The translations under genes were made by a program, and so were the position numbers. The notes under the pieces were generated by a model. It saw only the letters and a program-made list of their open reading frames with translations, did not search any database and was not told where the DNA came from. 64,000 nt of DNA from Vreelandella neptunia (lineage in GTDB: Bacteria > Pseudomonadota > Gammaproteobacteria > Pseudomonadales > Halomonadaceae), in contig NZ_JHQL01000001.1 of assembly GCF_000712975.1 (NCBI RefSeq), positions 949,352 through 1,013,351 on the forward strand, given 5' to 3'. Positions 43,968-53,305 of the stretch are shown here, piece by piece (the first letter of the stretch is position 1; each line of letters opens with the position of its first letter).

Positions 43968-45118
43968 TTCGCTCGCCCAGGGTTGGTTTAACGCTCACAT
44001 TAGGCAGTGCGCAAACCCTCGCCTGGGCTTCCAGCTATTATCTGCCCGCTATTCTTGCAGTCCCAATAGCAAAAGAGTTAGGTGTCTCAACTAGCTGGGT
44101 ATTTGGCGCTTTTTCAGCAGCCTTACTGCTGACGGCAGTGCTCGGGCCTTCCGTTGGCCGATGGATCGATAGGCAAGGCGGGCGAGGCGTGTTGATGGCC
44201 TCTAATGGGGTATTGGCACTGGGTCTTGGCATAATGGCCGTGTCCCAGGGTTTACCCTCGCTAATACTTGCTTGGTTGGTGACGGGGATTGGGATGGCGA
44301 TGGGGCTATACGATGCTGCCTTTGCCACCTTAGGCCGATTATTAGGGCGTCAAGCGAGGGCATCGATTACCGGTGTTACGCTGGTTGCTGGTTTTGCCAG
44401 CACGGTGGGGTGGCCGCTTACCGCATGGTTGGAAAACGAATGGGGCTGGCGCGTGGCCTGCGCTAGCTGGGCATTAGCGCATGTGTTGATCGGTATGCCC
44501 TTGAATTTCAGCCTGCCTAAAGTGGCTAGCAACGCCGTTTTTAGTGAGGCCGATCAACGAGCGCCAAGGCCAGACCGTCCCCGCTTAACTATGCTGCTAC
44601 TAGCCTATGTGTTTGCGGCTGGGTGGTTTGTGTCGACGGCGATGGCGGCGCATCTTCCAAGGCTTCTGCAGGAGAGTGGTGCGTCACTTTCAGTCGCAAT
44701 TGCTGCTTCCGCGCTTGTGGGGCCTGCGCAGGTAGCAGCGCGCATGGGAGAGTTTATACTGCTCAGGCACTGCCATCCGTTAGTGGCGGCACGCGTGGCA
44801 ACAACGCTGCATCCGTTAGGTGCCGCACTGTTAACAGCCGTTGGTATGCCTGCTGCCGGTTTTGCGTTACTGCATGGTGCGGGCAACGGTATGATGACCA
44901 TTGCTTCCGGCACGTTGCCGCTAGCGTTATTTGGCCCTAAAGGGTTCGGTCGGCGGCAAGGGCTTATTATTGCCCCCGCACGTGCGTCTCAAGCACTCGC
45001 ACCACTGCTATTTGGCCTGCTGATTGAGCACAGTGGTGCCAGTGCGCTGTGGCTGACGGCACTGTTAATGCTCGGAGCGACGCTAGTGTTACTGCTTATC
45101 CGTGTGCCTAGTCAGTAG
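43964..45118 (+). CDS. Major facilitator transporter in the arsJ operon, substrate unknown
   Basis: A 384-residue protein with about 12 membrane helices. The N-terminal segment LGSAQTLAWASSYYLPAILAVPIAKELG and the GPSVGRWIDRQGGRGVLMASNG loop match MFS proteins of the oxalate/formate or YbfB-like type rather than ArsJ. Its ATG overlaps the arsJ stop (ATGA), so it is translated with arsJ and presumably serves arsenic resistance, but I know no assigned substrate. It ends 18 nt before the convergent thioredoxin gene. Confidence 0.8.
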   Translation: MIRSPRVGLTLTLGSAQTLAWASSYYLPAILAVPIAKELGVSTSWVFGAFSAALLLTAVLGPSVGRWIDRQGGRGVLMASNGVLALGLGIMAVSQGLPSLILAWLVTGIGMAMGLYDAAFATLGRLLGRQARASITGVTLVAGFASTVGWPLTAWLENEWGWRVACASWALAHVLIGMPLNFSLPKVASNAVFSEADQRAPRPDRPRLTMLLLAYVFAAGWFVSTAMAAHLPRLLQESGASLSVAIAASALVGPAQVAARMGEFILLRHCHPLVAARVATTLHPLGAALLTAVGMPAAGFALLHGAGNGMMTIASGTLPLALFGPKGFGRRQGLIIAPARASQALAPLLFGLLIEHSGASALWLTALLMLGATLVLLLIRVPSQ

Positions 45119-45136
45119 GATTGTATCATCGACACA

Positions 45137-45373
45137 TTATGATGCTTTGAGCAGTTTCTGAATATCTTCTGCGCTGGCTACTTTACCCTCAATGACGATA
45201 TCGTCCTCGATGCTTAGCGCAGGCGTGCGCATAATGCCTTCGTCAATAATGGCGTTCACATCAGTAATTTTCTCGATATCCACCGTTAAGCCGAGGGCAT
45301 TGGCCGCTTCCTGTGCGTTGTCGGTCAGTTGTTGGCACTTTTTGCAGCCGCTACCGTATATCTTGAGTTTCAT
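45137..45373 (-). CDS. Small thioredoxin-fold protein (MTH895/TM0996 type)
   Basis: A 78-residue protein with the active site GSGCKKCQQL (Cys10 and Cys13) and the cis-proline in MRTPALSIEDDIV, as in the archaeal-type mini-thioredoxins often found beside DUF318 permeases. It probably reduces a disulfide or hands over a metal or metalloid for the permease encoded 63 nt upstream. AGGAG lies seven bases before the ATG. Confidence 0.85.
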   Translation of the reverse strand: MKLKIYGSGCKKCQQLTDNAQEAANALGLTVDIEKITDVNAIIDEGIMRTPALSIEDDIVIEGKVASAEDIQKLLKAS

Positions 45374-45436
45374 GACATCACTCCTGTCAGTTTGAGCGTT
45401 TTCTTACCACAACATCGTTGCGGTAGTACTTGTTAG

Positions 45437-46789
45437 TTAAGGCCAAAACTGGCCATATAAATAGCCTGATAGTGTTGCCATTACGACAACCAGTGTGCAG
45501 TAAACCAGGGTTTTTTGCGTACCTATGATGGTGCGAATCACTAGCATGTTGGGTAACGACAGGGCAGGCCCTGCCAGCAACAGGGCTAACGCTGGGCCCT
45601 TGCCCATCCCGTTACCAATCAGGCCTTGAACGATGGGCACTTCGGTAAGGGTCGAGAAATACATAAAGCCGCCCAGTAACGAGGCAAGGAAGGTAGAGCG
45701 CAAGCCGTTATCTCCTACTGCCAGTACCACCCACTCTGAAGGGATGAGGCCTTCCTCACCGGGGCGGCCTAACAGCAGACCAGCTACGAATACCCCAACC
45801 AGTAGCAGTGGCATGATCAGTTTGGTGAATTCCCAGCTCTGCTCTGCCCATTCACGGTCTTCGTCACGCAGAGTGGCAATCAGCATAAGGCCGATAATAC
45901 CGACCGCGAACGCCAGTTCAGGTACGCTGGGAACTAGTACGGCGGCGATGGCGACGGCACTTGCCAGCACCGCTACTTGATGAAGCGGCCAGTTCCAGCG
46001 GCGAATCAGTAGCAGTGCGAAAAGCCCGGAAAGTACGGCAGTGATATGCCATTTATAGGCATGAAGGGTCATCCAGACAGCGCTGTCGGCTGCCGCCCAG
46101 TTAGCGAAGACCAGGATGCCCACCATCAAACCAAAAAAAAACCCGATTTGGCTTAAAGGGCGAGAGAGCTCACCACTGAAGCCACGGCTATTTTTAGTGG
46201 CACGGGCCTGCTCCTCGCGGCGGTAGATTAGGTGCATGATGACGCCAATTACCACGGCAAATACAATCGCGCCGATAGCTCTGGCTAACCCCAGCTCCAA
46301 GCCAAGTACTTTGGCGGTTACCACAATCGCCATAATATTGATGGCGGGACCTGAATAAAGAAAGGCAATGGCAGGCCCCAGACCTGCGCCCCGACGATAA
46401 ATGCCGCCGAAAAGCGGTAGTACGGTGCAAGAACAAACGGCCAGCAGCGTGCCAGAAACCGAAGCCATGCCAAAAGCGACAGGCTTTGAGGCGTTAGGCC
46501 CTAGGTAGCGCATCACGGCGCCTTCGTTTAGATAGGCAGCCATAGCGCCAGCGATCAGAAAGGCTGGCAGTAGGCAGAGAATGACGTGTTCCTGTGCGTA
46601 CCAGTGTGTCAATCGAATGCCTTCCAACACGGCGTTGTCGAAGCGCGCTGTTCCAGCGGGCAGGAAATAGATCAGCAGAAAAATTCCCACTACGGCAGCG
46701 AGCCAGCGTACTTGGTTGGGGTTCTCCTTGGCGAGATAAAGCAAGCGACCGGCAAAGGAGGAAGTTGAGGTAGGACTAGATTCCGTCAC
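45437..46789 (-). CDS. DUF318/ArsP-like permease
   Basis: A 450-residue protein with about 10-12 membrane helices and the family motif VCSCTVLPLFGGIYRRGAGLGPAIAFLYSGPAINIMAI (about residues 117-154), with a conserved Cys-Ser-Cys that can bind metal or metalloid. A second half contains GLIGNGMGKGPALALLLAGPALSLPNMLVI. Relatives include ArsP, which exports trivalent organoarsenicals, and permeases proposed for Cu/Zn. The arsenic context and its operator at 46831 favour the former. The start is a GTG with GAGG six bases ahead. Confidence 0.82.
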   Translation of the reverse strand: MTESSPTSTSSFAGRLLYLAKENPNQVRWLAAVVGIFLLIYFLPAGTARFDNAVLEGIRLTHWYAQEHVILCLLPAFLIAGAMAAYLNEGAVMRYLGPNASKPVAFGMASVSGTLLAVCSCTVLPLFGGIYRRGAGLGPAIAFLYSGPAINIMAIVVTAKVLGLELGLARAIGAIVFAVVIGVIMHLIYRREEQARATKNSRGFSGELSRPLSQIGFFFGLMVGILVFANWAAADSAVWMTLHAYKWHITAVLSGLFALLLIRRWNWPLHQVAVLASAVAIAAVLVPSVPELAFAVGIIGLMLIATLRDEDREWAEQSWEFTKLIMPLLLVGVFVAGLLLGRPGEEGLIPSEWVVLAVGDNGLRSTFLASLLGGFMYFSTLTEVPIVQGLIGNGMGKGPALALLLAGPALSLPNMLVIRTIIGTQKTLVYCTLVVVMATLSGYLYGQFWP

Positions 46790-46830
46790 GGGATACCTCG
46801 CATAGGTCTAAATGAAATATGATTATAACA

Positions 46831-46853
46831 ATATATGTTTATGCGTATATTAT
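46831..46853. promoter_or_regulatory. Arsenic-island operator 2, before the permease
   Basis: ATATATG-N6-CGTATAT, the same element as at 41624 and 49724. It sits about 42 nt before the permease start, in a gap with AT-rich promoter-like sequence. Confidence 0.6.
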
Positions 46854-46902
46854 CTAGTCAATGCTTTCGTTAAGGCAATCCTGCCTTTATGTTTTGTGTC
46901 AT

Positions 46903-47196
46903 CTATTTTGATTGAATAACGGTGCCATCCACATAAAGATGGCGAAATTTCCACCAGCCTTCAACGCCAATGCGCAGCCCTTGATGAGCCAGTTCAGGGG
47001 CAATGTAGATCGAAATATTCTCTTGAACATGATGTTGGTAGTGTTGGGTGGCATTTGGGGATTGCGCTTCGGCTACCGCTAGGTTGGCAAGCCCTCCGCA
47101 GCAGCCGTGGCGAGGGGAAAGACGAACAGTGACGGCGCTGCCTTGTTGTTTGATGAAGTCGATGGCGTCGCTGTCTATTTCAATCACATGCTTCAT
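46903..47196 (-). CDS. CC/Se motif family protein
   Basis: A 97-residue protein with a central HGCCGGLANLAVAEA motif (two adjacent cysteines at about 32-33) and a C-terminal GVEGWWKFRHLYVDG. I recall a family of this kind in which some members have selenocysteine at one of these positions; the fold resembles HesB/IscA. It is the last gene of arsH-acr3-FMN reductase, with only 3 nt before it. A thiol pair suited to binding arsenite, or to redox chemistry, is plausible but unproven. Confidence 0.7.
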   Translation of the reverse strand: MKHVIEIDSDAIDFIKQQGSAVTVRLSPRHGCCGGLANLAVAEAQSPNATQHYQHHVQENISIYIAPELAHQGLRIGVEGWWKFRHLYVDGTVIQSK

Positions 47197-47199
47197 CGC

Positions 47200-47859
47200 T
47201 CACTCCGTAGGTGCATTGCGCTGAGCGGGCGACGTATTAAACGTAGGCGATAGCGTTGCAGGATCTTGCTCGGCTTTTTGCGCTTTGGCTGCCTCTGCCC
47301 ACCAGGTTAATTGGCCTAACGTACGGCCAAAATAGCTTTCCCAGCGCTCCTGTTCCTGTACAAATTGCCCATCGTCGCTCAGCGCTTCCTGGGCTTTGGG
47401 TATATGAATCATGGCGGACACTGGCAGGCACCCCAACTCAGAGAGAAATGCGCGCATGCTAACCGCAGCACGCGCGCCTCCCCATTGTCCCATGGAGTAA
47501 GTCACGATGGCGCTGGGCTTAAAGGCAAACAGTGACGCGCCAAAATGATTCAGCAAATGGCTTAGTGCCGGGCTCATGGTGTGGTTGTATTCAGGACTGA
47601 CCATCACGTAGCCATCGGCGTGCTCAATTTTACCCGCAAGGGCGTCAAGGTCTGTGGGAACCGCTTTTTTTGCGTAAGCAAAATGCGGCTTAAAAGGGCC
47701 GTTAAGATCTAACGTTAGCGGGTCTATGACCTCTGCCGTTGTATCGGGTAGCGAGCTAAGTAGACGTTTGCACGCCTTGGATACCCGCTCGCCTAAGCGG
47801 GCGGGGGCGGGCGGTGTGGAGGTTCTTGTTGAACCAAGGAAAATTAAGTAATGGGCCAT
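47200..47859 (-). CDS. NAD(P)H-dependent FMN reductase family protein
   Basis: A 219-residue flavodoxin-like protein with the FMN phosphate loop LGSTRTSTPP (about residues 8-17) and the SPEYNHTMSPALSHLLNHFG motif (about 88-107) of the NADPH-dependent FMN reductase/ArsH/ChrR group. Sits between acr3 and the CC-motif gene, 12 and 3 nt away. It may supply reduced flavin or reduce an arsenical or quinone; the island thus holds two members of this family, this and ArsH. Confidence 0.83.
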   Translation of the reverse strand: MAHYLIFLGSTRTSTPPAPARLGERVSKACKRLLSSLPDTTAEVIDPLTLDLNGPFKPHFAYAKKAVPTDLDALAGKIEHADGYVMVSPEYNHTMSPALSHLLNHFGASLFAFKPSAIVTYSMGQWGGARAAVSMRAFLSELGCLPVSAMIHIPKAQEALSDDGQFVQEQERWESYFGRTLGQLTWWAEAAKAQKAEQDPATLSPTFNTSPAQRNAPTE

Positions 47860-47871
47860 TCAAGTGCCTCT

Positions 47872-48942
47872 TTACGGTGCGTTTTCAGGAAAATGCTGAC
47901 GCGTTTTGTTAGCAATGCGCACTAGCGCGAGCATAAGTGGTACTTCTACTAGAACACCCACCACCGTAGCGAGCGCGGCACCTGACTGTAAGCCAAACAG
48001 GGCAATGGCCGCTGCGACCGCCAGTTCAAAAAAGTTGCTGGCACCAATCATTGCACCAGGAGCTGCGATGTTGTGTGGCACACGCCACGCTTTAGCCCAG
48101 CCATAGGCAATAAAGAAGATCAAAAATGTTTGGATAATCAGCGGAATGGCGATCAATATGATATGCAGCGGATTATTCAGAATGACGTCGCCTTGGAAGG
48201 CGAATAGCAGCACCAGGGTAATGATTAGCCCGATGGGCGTGATAGGGCCGACACGCTTCATAAACACGTTGTCGTACCACTCGGTGCCATACTTGGTGAT
48301 CAGTGTTTTACGGGTGAAATAGCCCGCTGCAAGTGGAATCACAATGTACAGCACCACGGATAAAATAACCGTATCCCACGGTACCTGGATATTCGAGATG
48401 CCGAGTAAAAAAACCACCAGCGGTGCAAAGGCAAACAGCATGATCAGATCATTCAAAGCCACCTGAACGAGGGTGTAGGCCGCATCACCACGGGTGAGGT
48501 AGCTCCATACAAATACCATCGCGGTGCAAGGTGCTGCGCCTAATAATATGGCACCCGCTAGATATTGACTGGCCAGTTCTTCAGGAATAAAGGGCCGAAA
48601 TATCACCATGAAAAACAGCCAAGCTAAGGCGAACATGGTGAAAGGCTTAATTAGCCAGTTGACCGTGGTGGTAATGGTCAAGCCCTTTGGCTGGCGACGC
48701 ACCCCTGCAATCGCGCTGAAGTCAATTTGTGCCATCATGGGGAAAATCATCGCCCAGATTAATACCGCAATCGGAATTGATACCTGGGCATACTCAAACC
48801 GCGATAACACCTCTGGCACGGCAGGAGCGAACTGCCCAAGTGCAATCCCAGCGACAATGGCAATCGCTACCCATACAGAAAGGTAGCGTTCAAACAGTCC
48901 CATATCAGCAATAGTGGGGGAAGCATTGCTCTGAGTTGTCAT
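47872..48942 (-). CDS. acr3: Arsenite efflux transporter Acr3
   Basis: A 356-residue protein with ten membrane helices of the bile-acid/arsenite family. AAPCTAMVFVWSYLTRGDAAYTLVQVALND (about residues 136-165) contains the conserved cysteine needed for arsenite transport, and MIGASNFFELAVAAAIALFG (about 297-316) the second conserved glutamate region. It exports arsenite with the proton motive force. It lies 15 nt after arsH in one operon. Confidence 0.93.
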   Translation of the reverse strand: MTTQSNASPTIADMGLFERYLSVWVAIAIVAGIALGQFAPAVPEVLSRFEYAQVSIPIAVLIWAMIFPMMAQIDFSAIAGVRRQPKGLTITTTVNWLIKPFTMFALAWLFFMVIFRPFIPEELASQYLAGAILLGAAPCTAMVFVWSYLTRGDAAYTLVQVALNDLIMLFAFAPLVVFLLGISNIQVPWDTVILSVVLYIVIPLAAGYFTRKTLITKYGTEWYDNVFMKRVGPITPIGLIITLVLLFAFQGDVILNNPLHIILIAIPLIIQTFLIFFIAYGWAKAWRVPHNIAAPGAMIGASNFFELAVAAAIALFGLQSGAALATVVGVLVEVPLMLALVRIANKTRQHFPENAP

Positions 48943-48957
48943 AAGATCACTCCTTTC

Positions 48958-49677
48958 TTAAATGGCGCGCTGGTTGACGCGTTTAGAGACTTCTTCGGCG
49001 CTCTCTTTGCGTTCAGAGTAGCGGTCGGTTAGCAGGTCGCTACGCTCATGAACCAGCAGGGTGAATTTCACCAGCTCTTCCATGACATCAACAATGCGGT
49101 CATAAAACGGCGAAGGTTTCATACGGTCATTGTCATCAAATTCCATAAAGGCCTTAGGCACTGATGACTGATTGGGGATCGTCACCATGCGCATCCAGCG
49201 ACCTAAAATGCGCAACTGATTTACCGTGTTGAATGACTGGGAGCCGCCGCATACTTGCATCACGGCAAGGGTTTTACCCTGGGTAGGGCGAACGCCGCCT
49301 AGCGCAAGCGGGATCCAGTCAATTTGTGCTTTCATAATGCCAGTCATTGCGCCGTGGCGCTCAGGCGAGCACCACACCATTCCGTCAGACCACTGTGCCA
49401 GTGTCCTCAGCTCATCCACTTTCGGGTGGCTTGCATCTTCCGCATCCGGCAAGGGTAAGCCACGAGGATCAAAAATTTTTGCATTAGCCCCCATTGCAGT
49501 GAGTAGCCGAGCGGCTTCTTCAACCACCAATCGGCTGAATGAACGCGCTCGCAGTGAACCGTAGAGCAATAAGATGTTAGGCGTAGGCTGGTCGCTAGGA
49601 GGGAGCATCAATGTTTCAGGAGTAGGCGCTTTAAACATACTGCTGTCCACGTTTGGTAAGTCATCAAGCAATGCCAT
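48958..49677 (-). CDS. arsH: Arsenical resistance flavoprotein ArsH
   Basis: NADPH:FMN oxidoreductase that, in characterised cases, oxidises trivalent methyl and aromatic arsenicals to less toxic pentavalent forms. The 239-residue protein has the ArsH start region with [17 protein letters not shown] (FMN loop, about residues 35-50), the [21 protein letters not shown] motif (about 108-128) and the [23 protein letters not shown] segment. ATG 49677 is used, with AAGGAA eight bases ahead; the open frame extends 64 codons further upstream across the operator and is not credible. First gene of its operon. Confidence 0.93.
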   Translation of the reverse strand: MALLDDLPNVDSSMFKAPTPETLMLPPSDQPTPNILLLYGSLRARSFSRLVVEEAARLLTAMGANAKIFDPRGLPLPDAEDASHPKVDELRTLAQWSDGMVWCSPERHGAMTGIMKAQIDWIPLALGGVRPTQGKTLAVMQVCGGSQSFNTVNQLRILGRWMRMVTIPNQSSVPKAFMEFDDNDRMKPSPFYDRIVDVMEELVKFTLLVHERSDLLTDRYSERKESAEEVSKRVNQRAI

Positions 49678-49723
49678 TAGTGGTGTTCCTTTTACATCGT
49701 AAGAGTGATTATTAATACTTATG

Positions 49724-49746
49724 ATATATGTTTTTTCGTATATTTG
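49724..49746. promoter_or_regulatory. Arsenic-island operator 3, between arsH and arsC
   Basis: ATATATG-N6-CGTATAT followed by TTG, nearly identical over 20 bp to the element at 41624. It lies in the 154-bp divergent gap, so one site could control both directions. Confidence 0.65.
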
Positions 49747-49831
49747 TACTAGTAACCAGTAGACTGCAATAAATGCGTCATCTTGAGAGCGTAAATTGCT
49801 GAAATTAAACTCATCAAGAGGTCTTTTATTT

Positions 49832-50257
49832 ATGCCAAAGCGTCGCGTGCTGTTTCTTTGTAATGCCAATTCTGCACGGTCTTTGATGGGGGAGGCGCTG
49901 CTTCGCCAGATGGCAAGTGATCATTTTGATGCTTTTAGTGCAGGTTCCGAGCCAGACGAACCCCATGCGCTAACGTTAGAGGCGCTACGTAAACAAGGGC
50001 TTTCTACGGAAGGGTTGCGTAGTAAGTCACTGGATGAGTTTGAGGATGAGTACTTTGATTTTGTTATTGTGCTTTGCGACAAGGCGCAACAGGTGTGTAG
50101 AGATTGGCAGGGGCATGCGGAAGAAGTGCTCTTCTGGGATATTCGTGATCCAAGGTTAATTAGTAAATTAGATGCATATGAACAAGCGCTATTAGAGATC
50201 CGTCGACGTCTGCAGCTTTGGTTGCCACTGCACGCTAACCGCCAATCACGTGGTTAA
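49832..50257 (+). CDS. arsC: Arsenate reductase ArsC, low-molecular-weight phosphatase type
   Basis: A 141-residue protein with the P-loop [18 protein letters not shown] (Cys in CNANSARS, about residues 9-16) and later Cys residues in [15 protein letters not shown] (about 84-98), giving the thiol triad of thioredoxin-linked arsenate reductases. The FWDIRDP loop carries the general acid aspartate. It reduces arsenate to arsenite for Acr3 export. ATG 49832 has AAGAGG ten bases ahead. Divergent from arsH. Confidence 0.88.
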   Translation: MPKRRVLFLCNANSARSLMGEALLRQMASDHFDAFSAGSEPDEPHALTLEALRKQGLSTEGLRSKSLDEFEDEYFDFVIVLCDKAQQVCRDWQGHAEEVLFWDIRDPRLISKLDAYEQALLEIRRRLQLWLPLHANRQSRG

Positions 50258-50293
50258 AAGCCTTAGTTGGAAAGCTTTTGTTGAGAGCCTTAT

Positions 50294-51961
50294 ATGCGCA
50301 TGATCAATAATCTAAGCGTTAAAGCGAGCTGGGCGCTGGTATTAGTTACCTTTAGCTTTTTAGTGCTAGCAATCGGTAGCTTAGGCCTATTTGCCAATCA
50401 TTTCGGCCGAGAGGCATTCACATCATTACAGCAGCGAGATATGGCGCAGGTGCGCGAGCTGAACGGTGCCTATACTCAGCTGCTGCGTGCTCGCATACAA
50501 ATGAACCGAGCTGCAGAACTAATTCGCACCCCATCGTTTGATCGTCCAGAACCTTTACTAGAAGAAGCAGAAAGTTTATTGAGTGCGGCTTCAGCCCGGT
50601 TTAATGCTTTCCACTCGAGTTTTTCTGAGGAAGAGCGACTTGAGCTAGTGGATCAGTTAGCGAATGATTTCCGCTCATTGGTTAATAATAATTTAAGTTT
50701 GCAAATGATGATGTTGGAAGAGCGCGATGTTCGTGGCTTCCTTTCTGGTGAATCCCGAGTGGATGAGAGCAGCCAGAAATTCGTGAGTACTGCCGATGCT
50801 TTTTATGATTATTCCGTTGCCCGTGGTGCTGGGTTGCTCAATCGTTTTCAAAAAGTATCATCACTACTTTTTTGGGGAGTGCTTGGGGTTGTTTGTTTGG
50901 CGCTACTAACCGTTGCGTTTGTGGTGTGGGGCGTACGTAAAAACGTTCTTCGGCCTCTAAATACCATAACGCAACATTTTAGGCGTATCGCTAAGGGCGA
51001 CCTATCAACGCCAGTAGAGGCTCATGCTGCGAATGAAATCGGCCGCCTGTTTAGCGAATTGGCAAGTATGCAGAATGCGTTGAAGACGACAGTTAACCAC
51101 CTCAACAACAGCAGTCAGCAGGTTTATACCGATAGCCAGGTAATGAAGGCCCAAAGTCTGCAATTGGCAGGGCAAACTGATTCCCAGGCGGCTGCGCTTA
51201 TACAAATGGCGGCAAGTCTTGAGCAGTTAACCGCCACGGTAAGCCAGAATGCAGAGAGTGCTGCGCATGTGAATCACGCAACCACTGATGTTTCATACAA
51301 AGCACAGCAGGGTGACCAGATAATCGCCCAGTTTATTGCTACGATGCAGGCCATCAATGACCATTCTGAAGAAATACAAAGCATTATTTCAATGATTGAA
51401 AGCATCGCTTTCCAAACGAATATTCTTGCTTTGAACGCTTCAGTTGAAGCAGCGCGTGCGGGTGAGCACGGACGAGGTTTTGCGGTAGTCGCCAGTGAAG
51501 TGCGGGCGCTAGCAACGCGCAGTGCGAATGCTGCACATGAGATCCGGTCACGTATTGAAGCATCACGTCAAAGCGTCGAAAAGGGTAGCAAGCTGTCCCA
51601 TCAAGCGGGCGAGCATACGCGCGATATTATGCAGGCGGCCACTCAGGTAGAGCAGTTAATGGCGCAAATGGCCCGTGCTTCTGAAGAGCAGCGACGGGGT
51701 ATCGACGAGGTAAATAGTGCTGTGGCGCAAATTGATATGACGACCCAAGATACGTTAAGGCTTGTTAATCAGGCAGCACAAAGCGCCGAAGGGCTAGCGC
51801 AGGAAGCCTTGCAGATGCGTGAATATGCCGGTCAGTTCCGTATGGCTGAAGAGCTTAAAAAAGAAGCAGAGGCTTTGGTGACGGTAAAATCACCAGATTG
51901 GGAGACCTTGGCAACTTTAGACGCGCGTGAAGTACAGAATGAGTATCGCGCCTTGGCATGA
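50294..51961 (+). CDS. Methyl-accepting chemotaxis protein
   Basis: A 555-residue chemoreceptor: first membrane helix (about residues 12-34), a periplasmic four-helix Tar/Tsr-like ligand domain (about 35-188), second helix (about 190-212), HAMP domain (about 213-266) and a long signalling domain with the CheW/CheA hairpin tip [39 protein letters not shown] (about 364-402). [10 protein letters not shown] lies about 20 residues before the end, resembling the NWETF tether for CheR but not at the terminus. It follows arsC by 36 nt. The ligand is unknown. Confidence 0.88.
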   Translation: MRMINNLSVKASWALVLVTFSFLVLAIGSLGLFANHFGREAFTSLQQRDMAQVRELNGAYTQLLRARIQMNRAAELIRTPSFDRPEPLLEEAESLLSAASARFNAFHSSFSEEERLELVDQLANDFRSLVNNNLSLQMMMLEERDVRGFLSGESRVDESSQKFVSTADAFYDYSVARGAGLLNRFQKVSSLLFWGVLGVVCLALLTVAFVVWGVRKNVLRPLNTITQHFRRIAKGDLSTPVEAHAANEIGRLFSELASMQNALKTTVNHLNNSSQQVYTDSQVMKAQSLQLAGQTDSQAAALIQMAASLEQLTATVSQNAESAAHVNHATTDVSYKAQQGDQIIAQFIATMQAINDHSEEIQSIISMIESIAFQTNILALNASVEAARAGEHGRGFAVVASEVRALATRSANAAHEIRSRIEASRQSVEKGSKLSHQAGEHTRDIMQAATQVEQLMAQMARASEEQRRGIDEVNSAVAQIDMTTQDTLRLVNQAAQSAEGLAQEALQMREYAGQFRMAEELKKEAEALVTVKSPDWETLATLDAREVQNEYRALA

Positions 51962-51998
51962 TTAGTGCGCCAAGACGCGGGTAGATTGGTAAGTCGTA

Positions 51999-53186
51999 TT
52001 AGTCGATAAGCTCAACTGCTACTGCGGTGGCTTCGCCGCCACCAATACAAAGACTAGCAATACCGCGTTTGCCGCCTTTGGTACGTAGGGCATGAATAAG
52101 TGTTGCAATTACCCGTGAACCGGTCGAACCAATCGGATGCCCTTGGGCGCAGGCGCCGCCAAACACGTTAACCTTTTCATGGGGTAAGCCAAGGTCATCC
52201 ATTGCCATTAACGTAACGACCGCAAACGCTTCGTTAATCTCGAAGAGATCCACGTCGTTAACGCCCCAGCCAAGCTTTTTCATCAGCTTTTCAATGGCCC
52301 CTACTGGCGCAATAGTGAATTCGCTGGGATGACGAGAATGGGTGGTATGGCCAAGCATTTTCGCAAGCGGCTTTACGCCGTGCCGTTTAGCGGCTTTATT
52401 ACTGGCCAAAATAAGCGCCGAGGCGCCGTCGGAAATGGAGCTGGCGTTGGCAGCAGTAATAGTACCGTCTTTGGCAAACGCTGGGCGCAGCTGGCGAATT
52501 TTATCCAGTTTGGCTTGGAAAGGCTGTTCGTCATGCTCGACCAGCGTTTCACCTTGGCGGGTAGTCACTGTTACGGGAGCCATTTCAGCCGCTAAGTGGC
52601 CTTTATTGGTGGCGTCCATGGCGCGCTCTAAAGACGCAATGGCAAAATCGTCTAGACGTTCGCGGGTGTAGCCACGTTCTGACGCAACATCCTGGGCGAA
52701 AACGCCCATCAACTTGCCCGTTTCGGCATCTTCTAGGCCGTCAAGGAACATGTGGTCTTTCAGTTCACCATGACCTAAACGGTAGCCGCCGCGTGCTTTA
52801 GTGAGTACGTGAGGGGCATTAGACATCGACTCCATGCCACCCGCGAGCAGGATTTCGCCGGTACCTGCTTTGATCAAATCATGGGCCAGCATGGTAGCTT
52901 TCATGCCAGAACCGCACAGTTTATTGATGGTGGTGGCACCATTGGCATCGGGAATGCCTGCCTGGCGCATAGCTTGGCGGGCTGGTCCTTGTTTTACCCC
53001 AGCAGGTAGTACACAGCCGATGATGCCTTCTTCAACAGTCTCTGGCTCGATACCGGCGCGCTCTATGGCTGCGCGGATTGCAACGGCTGCAAGCTCTGGG
53101 GCGGTCATGCTGGAAAGGCTACCCATCATTCCGCCCATAGGCGTGCGGGTCGCGGATAAAAATACAACGTCGGTGGCATTACTCAT
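51999..53186 (-). CDS. Acetyl-CoA C-acyltransferase (thiolase)
   Basis: A 395-residue thiolase with the acyl-accepting cysteine in TINKLCGSGMKA (about residues 86-97), the NEAFAVV segment (about 318-324), GGACAQGHPIGSTGSR (about 346-361) and the second catalytic cysteine in SLCIGGGEATAV (about 380-391). Degradative or acetoacetyl-CoA thiolases cannot be told apart here. The neighbours (TetR regulator, acyl-CoA synthetase, dehydrogenases) point to degradation of fatty or branched acids. AGGAGA lies before the ATG. Confidence 0.92.
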   Translation of the reverse strand: MSNATDVVFLSATRTPMGGMMGSLSSMTAPELAAVAIRAAIERAGIEPETVEEGIIGCVLPAGVKQGPARQAMRQAGIPDANGATTINKLCGSGMKATMLAHDLIKAGTGEILLAGGMESMSNAPHVLTKARGGYRLGHGELKDHMFLDGLEDAETGKLMGVFAQDVASERGYTRERLDDFAIASLERAMDATNKGHLAAEMAPVTVTTRQGETLVEHDEQPFQAKLDKIRQLRPAFAKDGTITAANASSISDGASALILASNKAAKRHGVKPLAKMLGHTTHSRHPSEFTIAPVGAIEKLMKKLGWGVNDVDLFEINEAFAVVTLMAMDDLGLPHEKVNVFGGACAQGHPIGSTGSRVIATLIHALRTKGGKRGIASLCIGGGEATAVAVELID

Positions 53187-53305
53187 TGGTACGTCTCCTG
53201 ACAGATTTATTGTGATTATCTTGCAGAGTGGCTAGGGATGCGTTGACCCGTTGGCAGGGCTGTGGTCTTCTCCTAAGTAACCAAGCAAGCGCTAGTGTAA
53301 ATAAT

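Noticed and set aside
46903..47196. Selenoprotein with in-frame UGA
   Set aside because: The motif reads Cys-Cys with ordinary codons and the frame has no internal TGA; only other family members are said to use selenocysteine.
49678..49869. 64-codon N-terminal extension of arsH
   Set aside because: It runs across the operator and promoter region, lacks homology and the ATG at 49677 has a good ribosome site.
41624..50257. Arsenic island as a mobile element
   Set aside because: No integrase, transposase, terminal repeats or tRNA target flank it; transfer is possible but there is no direct sign.
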